Origin: Wurfbainia villosa
Lineage: Eukaryota > Streptophyta > Magnoliopsida > Zingiberales > Zingiberaceae
Assembly: GCA_025175895.1 (NCBI GenBank)
Contig: CM046000.1
Coordinates: 67,856,720-67,920,719 of the forward strand
DNA length: 64,000 bases
Reading direction: 5' to 3'
The position numbers and the translations under genes were made by a program. This document shows positions 58,251 to 64,000 of this stretch, piece by piece. Within the stretch, counting starts at the first letter, position 1. Each line of letters begins with the position of its first letter. Under the pieces are notes generated by a model. It was not told where the DNA came from, did not search any database, and saw only the letters and a list, made by a program, of their open reading frames with translations.

Positions 58251-59331
58251 TAACTCAACAAGCATAAAGTCATCATTGTCAGACAAGAGAAATGAATATG
58301 TCTCAGGCTGACGGCGTATCATATCAGACATACGAAGAGGTTGGTCTACTTGAACAGGTTGTTACTCCACAACTTCTTGTGCAACAATCTCATTATCCAC
58401 AACACTTTGTGGTGCCTGTTCAATTTCTATCTCAGTGCTACCTTTATCTTGAATTTCTTCAAGATGTACTTGACTCTCACTAGTTCTTCTAGAGATGAAC
58501 TCTCTTTCTAGAAATACTCCATTTCTAGCGACAAACACTTTGCCCTGTGTGGAATTGTAGAAGTAATATCCTTTTGTTTCCTTATGATATCCTACAAAGT
58601 AGCACTTGTATGATTTGGGGCCTAGTTTGTCGGAGACTTGACGTAGAACATAAGCCTCACAACCCCAAATCTTCATAAAAGACATTTTGGGACTCTACCC
58701 AGTCCATATCGTATATCGTGTCTTTATGACTGCCTTAGATGGGACGCAGTTAAGTGTGGAAGCAACCATTTCTAAAGCGTATCCCAAAAAGAAAGAAGGA
58801 AGATTTGTGTGACTCATCATTGATCGTACCATATCTAATAATGTATAATTTCTCCTTTTTGATATACTATTCCACTGTGGTGTTCCAGGTAGAGTGAGTT
58901 GAGATCTAATCCCAAACACAATGAGATAGTCACAAAAAGCTTGGCCAAGGTATTCCCCACCTTGATCTGATCGAAGCACTTTAATACTCTTACCATGTTA
59001 GTTTTGTACTTCATTCTTGAATTCTTTGAATTTTTAAAAGGATTCAGATTTGTGTCTCATAAGATACACATATCCATATCTACTGAAATCATCAGTAAAA
59101 GTAATGAAGTAATGATAGCCTCCTCTAGCTGCTACATTGAAAGGACCACATACATCAGTATTTATGATTTAATAAATGAGTAGCTCATTCACCATGTCCA
59201 CTAAATGGAGTCTTGGTCATCTTGCCTAGAAGACAAGATTCGCATGTCTCATATGATTTAGAATCAAATGAGTCCAGTAATCCATCTTTATTAAGCTGAG
59301 ATATGCGACTCTCATTTATGTGACCAAGGCG
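58251..59331 (-). pseudogene. A2 integrase
   Basis: From the right: the preintegrase finger end (CESCLLGKM-like), core fragments (FTDDFSRYGYVYLMRHKSE region, disrupted near 59040), LRSDQGGEYLGQAF and the RRNYTLLDMVRSMMSHTNL stretch (58979-58695), then IWGCEAYVLRQVSDKLGPKSYKC and FVGYHKETKGYYFY (58685-58362). Stops and shifts separate the parts. It inserts cDNA in active relatives. Confidence 0.85.
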
Positions 59332-60639
59332 TCAATGCCAGAGATATGTTTCGTTCATATCATTAGATTTGAACTGTTTGGTATTTATGTTATAGACTGA
59401 GGTTTCAAGATCTAGAACATAGAGACCATTCACAAGGTTTGCACTACAATAAAACATATCATTTAAATAAACAGAACAACACTTATCCTTTATCACAAAT
59501 GAAAATCTTTTCTTGTCTAAACAAGAAATAGAGATAATGTTTTTAGTCAATGCAGGCACATAACAACAGTCTTCTAATTCTATGATAAGCCAAGTGGGCA
59601 AAGATAAGGAATATCTCCCTATAGCGATGGCCGCAACCTTTGCTCCATTGCCTACCCATAGGTCTACTTCTCCCTTTGTCAATGATCTAGTCTTTTGAAG
59701 GCCCTGCACATTGGTACAAATGTGAGAAGCACATCCGGTATCTAATCCCCAAGAAGATGAGATAGATAAATTTACTTCTATAACATGTATACCTGAGGCA
59801 GAAGTCTCACTTCTCTTCTTTTTCACCACTTCCAAGTATAGCTTGCAGTTTCTCTTCCAATGCCCGGTCTCACCGCAGTGATAGCATTCCCCTTCCTTAG
59901 CCACCCCTCCTTTGGGTTTCAATGCATTTGCCTTGCCTTTCCCTTTGGCTTGGGTCTTACCCTTACCTTTAGGCTTCTACTTTCCTTTGCTTTTGTTCTT
60001 GTTCATCATCAAAATGGTGCCAGGATTTGCCTTCTTAAGTTTGAGTTTGCCAGTTCATAACATGCTCAACAACTCAGGTAAAGGCTTGTCAATTTCATTC
60101 ATGTTATAGTTCATGACAAATTGACTGTAGCCTTTTGGCAGTGACTACAGAACAAGGTCAGTGGCCAGCTCTTGGCCCAACGGAAATCCCAATCTCTATA
60201 GGTTCTCAACGTGCCCAATCAACTTTAGTACATGAGTGCCTACGAAAGTTTCCTCTTCCATCTTGCATTGAAACAAGGCCTTTGATACTTCGTATCGCTC
60301 ATACCTTGCTTATCACTGATATAGTCATTTTAAATGTTCAACCATACCATAGGCATCCATGTTCTCATGTTGTTTCTGAAGCTCAGAGTTCACGTTGGCA
60401 AGCATAAGGCATGACACATCCAATGCGTCATCTTGATGCTTCTTATAAGCATCCTTGTCAGCATGAGTGGCCGTAGGGGCGGGTGGTTCAGGATTAGACT
60501 GCTCTAGGACGTACAATTTGTGTTTTTGTTTGAGGACTATCCTCAACTTCCTCTACCAGTCCAAGAAGTTAGCTCCAGTTAGCTTGTCCTTATCAAGGAC
60601 AAATCGCAGAGAGAGTGTGTTTGACGTATTTGATGACAT
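59332..60639 (-). pseudogene. A2 gag and protease
   Basis: The ATG at 60639 opens MSSNTSNTLSLRFVLDKDKL; a stop follows in LDW-stop-RKLRIVL, then LYVLEQSNPEPPAPTATHAD, SCLMLANVNSELQKQHENM (60546-60325) and further gag in shifted frames. The frame 59922-59332 holds the intact CCHC knuckle CYHCGETGHWKRNC, the protease motif LDTGCASHICTNVQGL and the region up to YLWH, where TGA replaces a Cys codon. A1 has lost about 700 bp of this gag. Confidence 0.88.
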
Positions 60640-61672
60640 GGTGATCTACAACATAGAAATGCAGACATGTATCATATTTCAATCATTTAATTAGGCCTTT
60701 AACTAAATAATTCTCCCACTTGTAACAAAGTGGGACAAGATCCATATTATACCAAATCTTGAGTTAGCTTTGGCTAATCGATCAAGACGCGTATAAGTTT
60801 GGTAGGTAACTCGTACCAATTACATCTAATGTAACTCTTGTATAACTATATGAACAACATTTTTGTTCATAGTGCCCATCGAATAAGATATCCTTCTAAA
60901 TTACTACTCATCTTGAGTTAGCTTTGGCTAATCGCCCAAGATTTGTATAATGTAGGCAAATGTCTCGTATGAGCTATACCTCTAAGTTCATCAATCTAAT
61001 TGAGAAAGCTTAGTAAATTCAAACCCAAAGTTTAATAGTCGGACATCACGATTGTCCTATCGTACTTTACAGAGGTAAATCGAGTCACTTTTCTTTGGCA
61101 AACACACTATAATTGAACAAGGTAATGGTAAGTATTAATCTTTAGTAGGCATATGATAAGTGACCTATTTTTGTGACAACTAACTACGCATGCATCATAT
61201 ACAAGCATCACATACACAAGCATCACATGGAAGCATAATATATATCAACATGTAACTTTAAACGTGACATGGTTATGGCCCTAATCTACGATCTTCTCAA
61301 GCCAATGAAAAGAGCGAATGGATAACCTAGAGATGACATCTTCTACAATTTCTTCCTTCGGTCATCCTGTGTTGTCGGCATCCTCTTTGTAACTTCAACC
61401 TTCAATGGACTTTCCACTTCTTTATTTTGTACATTACAAATTGAGAACAATCGAGTTACATTCGAGTCTAAGTTTACTTTACAACCAGGAAAATAGAGAT
61501 GAAAACATGACATGCAGGTCGTATTATGAATTACAACATGCACATACAACACATAACCACAATCACATTGGGTCATAGGCCATAACCATGCACCATGTAT
61601 CATATCATTCATAATGATGTAATTTTTAAAAACTTTATTATGAATACACACACTAATTTTAAGCTATCCCTT
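60640..61672 (-). other. A2 leader, non-coding
   Basis: Collinear with 5624-6640 of A1 up to ACTAATTTTAAGC. The GC-rich final part of the A1 leader is missing. About ten bases of unexplained sequence (61664-61673) precede the inverted segment. Confidence 0.7.
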
Positions 61673-61791
61673 GACATGGATATCTGGTGGGATTCGGTTT
61701 ATAATTATTGTTTCTGCTGCGGTTTTGCAAAGTATTCACCCGCGATGTTGTCAACATCAAATCCGGAATTTCCCAATAGTGGTATCAGAGC
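61673..61791 (+). other. Inverted segment spanning the LTR end, spacer and PBS of A2
   Basis: Read on the plus strand it is LTR sequence ending GGAATTTCCCA, spacer ATAG and PBS TGGTATCAGAGC (61780-61791). That is the reverse of the arrangement at 26949-27060 (PBS complement, CTAT, TGGAAAAATTCC). The next base onward (AAAACTATATAAGTC) is normal LTR in the minus orientation, exactly continuing the inverted part's other end (ATCCATGT). So about 119 bp were flipped in place. Confidence 0.88.
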
Positions 61792-63365
61792 AAAACTATA
61801 TAAGTCATTTCGTACCCTACTTTTCTAGATCTTATCTAGAAGGAGAAGTATACCTTCGGTGTGTGCCCTTCTCAATCCACTTTTCTAAATGCTGTCGGAT
61901 CTCAATACAGTAAGGATAACCGTATCTCGATGGTATCCACACTGACACCCACCCGTTTTGGAGTCACGTTGTGCTAGCAACACCTAGCAAAACACCAAGA
62001 CCACTTTGGAAGAAGGAGAGGAAGGAGAGGGATGAGAGAACACTTCTCTTGGCTTACACGTTCAATTACTTAGCCACTCTTTGCTTTGCATGTTCAAAGC
62101 ATCTTAATCCATAGCAACACTTGCCATTAATTCCTCTTAAATCCTCATTAAGAAGACTCTTAATCTCCTAATTAATACTATGACCCTTGGTATTCTTCTT
62201 CATCATGAATACCAAGGCCCTTGGTATTCCCATGCATGATTAATCACATTAATCATGCATGATGAGGATGAATCATCTTCCATGGTTCAACTTGAGTCTA
62301 ACTCTTGTTTAACTAGTTTGAGTCTAACTCAAGTCTTGGCCATATGATTAATTGTTCTTTTAGTCCAACTAAAATAAATCATCTCCAAAATAGAATTTCA
62401 TTTGTGTGTGACCCTATAGGCTCTTGTAACGTAGGCAATGTATCTAATACTATTTTAGATACATAAGCAATGAGAGGCATCTAGCAATACATCATTGTTA
62501 CCCAAGCTACAAGATCGTCGAGATGCGATAACCTTTCTGTGACAATTATCATTTATGACAGTGTCCTTCTATCTCTAATATCTTAGATCGATCAATGAGG
62601 CATAGACCATGTCATCCCCTTATCAATCTTTATGTTTCTTGATCCCCAAGTAGACTCACTCAAACAAATGAGCTCAATATATCATATTGACTCATTTTAG
62701 CATAGTCATGCATTTCGTGGTCCTACACTATCAAGAGGCCAAAGGTATTACTCCCATTATATGGGAGGGATAGATCCCATCTACATCACTCACATCTCTC
62801 CTCATAATTCATTACATATCCAGTAATCACCATTATAGTGCACCTTATTACGGGTGACATTAAATGATACCTAAGTTCATAACTCCTTATGTAGGGAACC
62901 GTAGTGACTTCAGGTCTAAGGACTATTCATACCAATAGTCACATGCGAAAGTATATGACACTCATATAATGATCCATGATACTTTATCATGACGTGTCAA
63001 TTCATTGTATATATTCTCAAATATATATACCCATGTGTCAATGTGATATCACATATCCATGACATGTGAGATCAAGTCATCCATTGACCTACATGCTAGT
63101 CTCAATGTATTAATATTGCCCTTGTCTATTAATACTTGACTAGGAATATTAAGAATAGTGTTATCTATAGCTTCTCATAATCAATTCTGCCAATTGATAT
63201 ACTGTAGATTAGAACCTAATATTCAAGGGCATTATTATATTTATTTTAGCTGACAAATGCATAAAGTAAATATAATAAATAATTTTCACCTTTTATTAAT
63301 GAAATATGATACACTTGATCCCTAATCAATCATCTCATGATTGACACTAAGAGCTTACACTAACA
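61792..63365 (-). repeat. LTR shared by A2 and A3
   Basis: Uninterrupted reference copy of the family A LTR except for its inverted first ~100 bp. It ends CTTACACTAACA, then the A3 polypurine complement ATCTCCCACTACC. Confidence 0.9.
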
Positions 63366-64000
63366 ATCTCCCACTACCACTAGTGCTAATCACTATAATC
63401 TCTAAGACCCAGTGACCTAGTATGACCATCATACTTCCTCTGTGCCAAAGTCTTGGTCAAGGGATCCGCAATGTTAGCATCAGTATCTACTCTACATATC
63501 TGCACATCTCCTCTATCGATGATCTCTCGAATGAGGTGATACCGCCACAGTATATGTTTGGAATGTTAGTGAGAATGAGGTTCCTTAGCCTGTGCTATAG
63601 CCCTATTGTTGTCACAATAAAGCTCTATAGGACTCACAAAACTAGGAACTACACTAAGCTCAGAAACAAACTTTCTTATCTAAACTGCCTCCTTTATTGC
63701 ATCCGAATCAGCAATATACTCGGCCTCTATAGTAGAATCCACGACTGTGTCTTGCTTTGAACTCTTCCAGCTCACAACACCACCATTGAGACATAAGACA
63801 TACCTTGACTGTGATGTGTAATCGTCCTTATCTATTTGGAAGCTAGCATCATTGTAACCCTTTACTGCGAGCTCCTCATCGCCTACAAATATCAAGAAAT
63901 ATTCTTTAGTTCTTCTAAAGTACTTAAGAATATTCTTGATGGATATCCAGTGACTATCACTTGGATTTGACTGGTACCTACTCGTTATGCTCAAAGCATA
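63366..64000 (-). pseudogene. A3: RNase H end of a third family A copy, running off the window
   Basis: The polypurine complement (63366-63378), 3' tail and RNase H (63994-63680: ILKYFRRTKEYFLIFVGDEEL, NDASFQIDKDDYTSQSRYVL, DSTIEAEYIADSDAIKEAV) are nearly identical in layout to A2 at 56694-57240, but include the KNILKYFRRTKEYF segment that A2 lacks. A frameshift or stop follows EAV (near 63679). The rest lies outside the window. Confidence 0.87.

Larger units (their letters stand above)
56694..61672 (-). mobile_element. A2: family A internal region between two shared LTRs
   Basis: A minus-strand internal region with polypurine tract, RNase H, RT, integrase, protease, gag and leader in order. 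The LTR on its left is also the 5' LTR of A1, and the LTR on its right is also the 3' LTR of A3. Its expected PBS next to the right LTR is inverted (61673-61791). Confidence 0.88.

Noticed and set aside
1..64000. A novel defence, toxin or biosynthetic system
   Set aside because: Coding sequence that could be recognised is retrotransposon gag/pol or the MTP8 fragment. Remaining open frames are short, antisense or in LTRs.

Overview
The window is from a large, repeat-rich flowering-plant nuclear genome, most likely a monocot. The species cannot be named from the sequence. Almost all of the 64 kb is a nest of Ty1/copia LTR retrotransposons, plus two tiny TRIM elements, one CACTA transposon end and a broken host-gene fragment. 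I see no intact host gene, no tRNA or rRNA gene, no CRISPR array and no bacterial or viral system. Family labels (A, B, C, D, E, G) are mine. Lineage names (Angela/BARE-like for A, B and D; SIRE/Maximus-like for C and E) rest on protein motifs read by eye.

Left edge (1-2435): three exons and two complete introns of a manganese-type cation diffusion facilitator (MTP8-like) lie upstream of a CACTA transposon 3' end, which has arrays of a GCGACGAA-type subterminal repeat and a GTTTTTTTTGTAGTG terminus. The MTP8 piece carries a 17-bp tandem duplication that breaks its frame.

Backbone (2436-64000): remnants of family A run on the minus strand as a chain in which neighbouring copies share LTRs: A1 internal, LTR, A2 internal, LTR, A3 internal. 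Into this chain went: (1) element B (6991-26298, minus, duplication TTCAA) in the A1 leader, itself carrying a complete TRIM (8440-9074, duplication CGCAC) and a SIRE-like element E (13496-22475, plus, duplication CATCG); (2) a second TRIM that lacks one LTR, at the A1 primer-binding site (26461-26960); (3) a SIRE-like element C2 (27901-55919, plus) in the LTR shared by A1 and A2. C2 was split by element D (30923-50873, minus, duplication AGATA). D in turn holds a solo LTR (32883-34923, duplication AAAAG) and another SIRE-like element C3 (35914-45044, minus, duplication GACTC). The nest is four levels deep (A, C2, D, C3), and most joins can be verified from 5-bp duplications.

Every gag and pol region examined is broken by stops, frameshifts or deletions, so nothing here looks autonomously active. 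The most informative observations concern retrotransposon biology: shared-LTR tandem arrays, a micro-inversion across an LTR/PBS junction, a TRIM insertion with the structure of a pre-second-jump cDNA, a duplication with templated filler inside C3, expansion of an LTR minisatellite, a 16-bp palindrome shared by unrelated LTRs, and locally scrambled stretches that may be assembly error.
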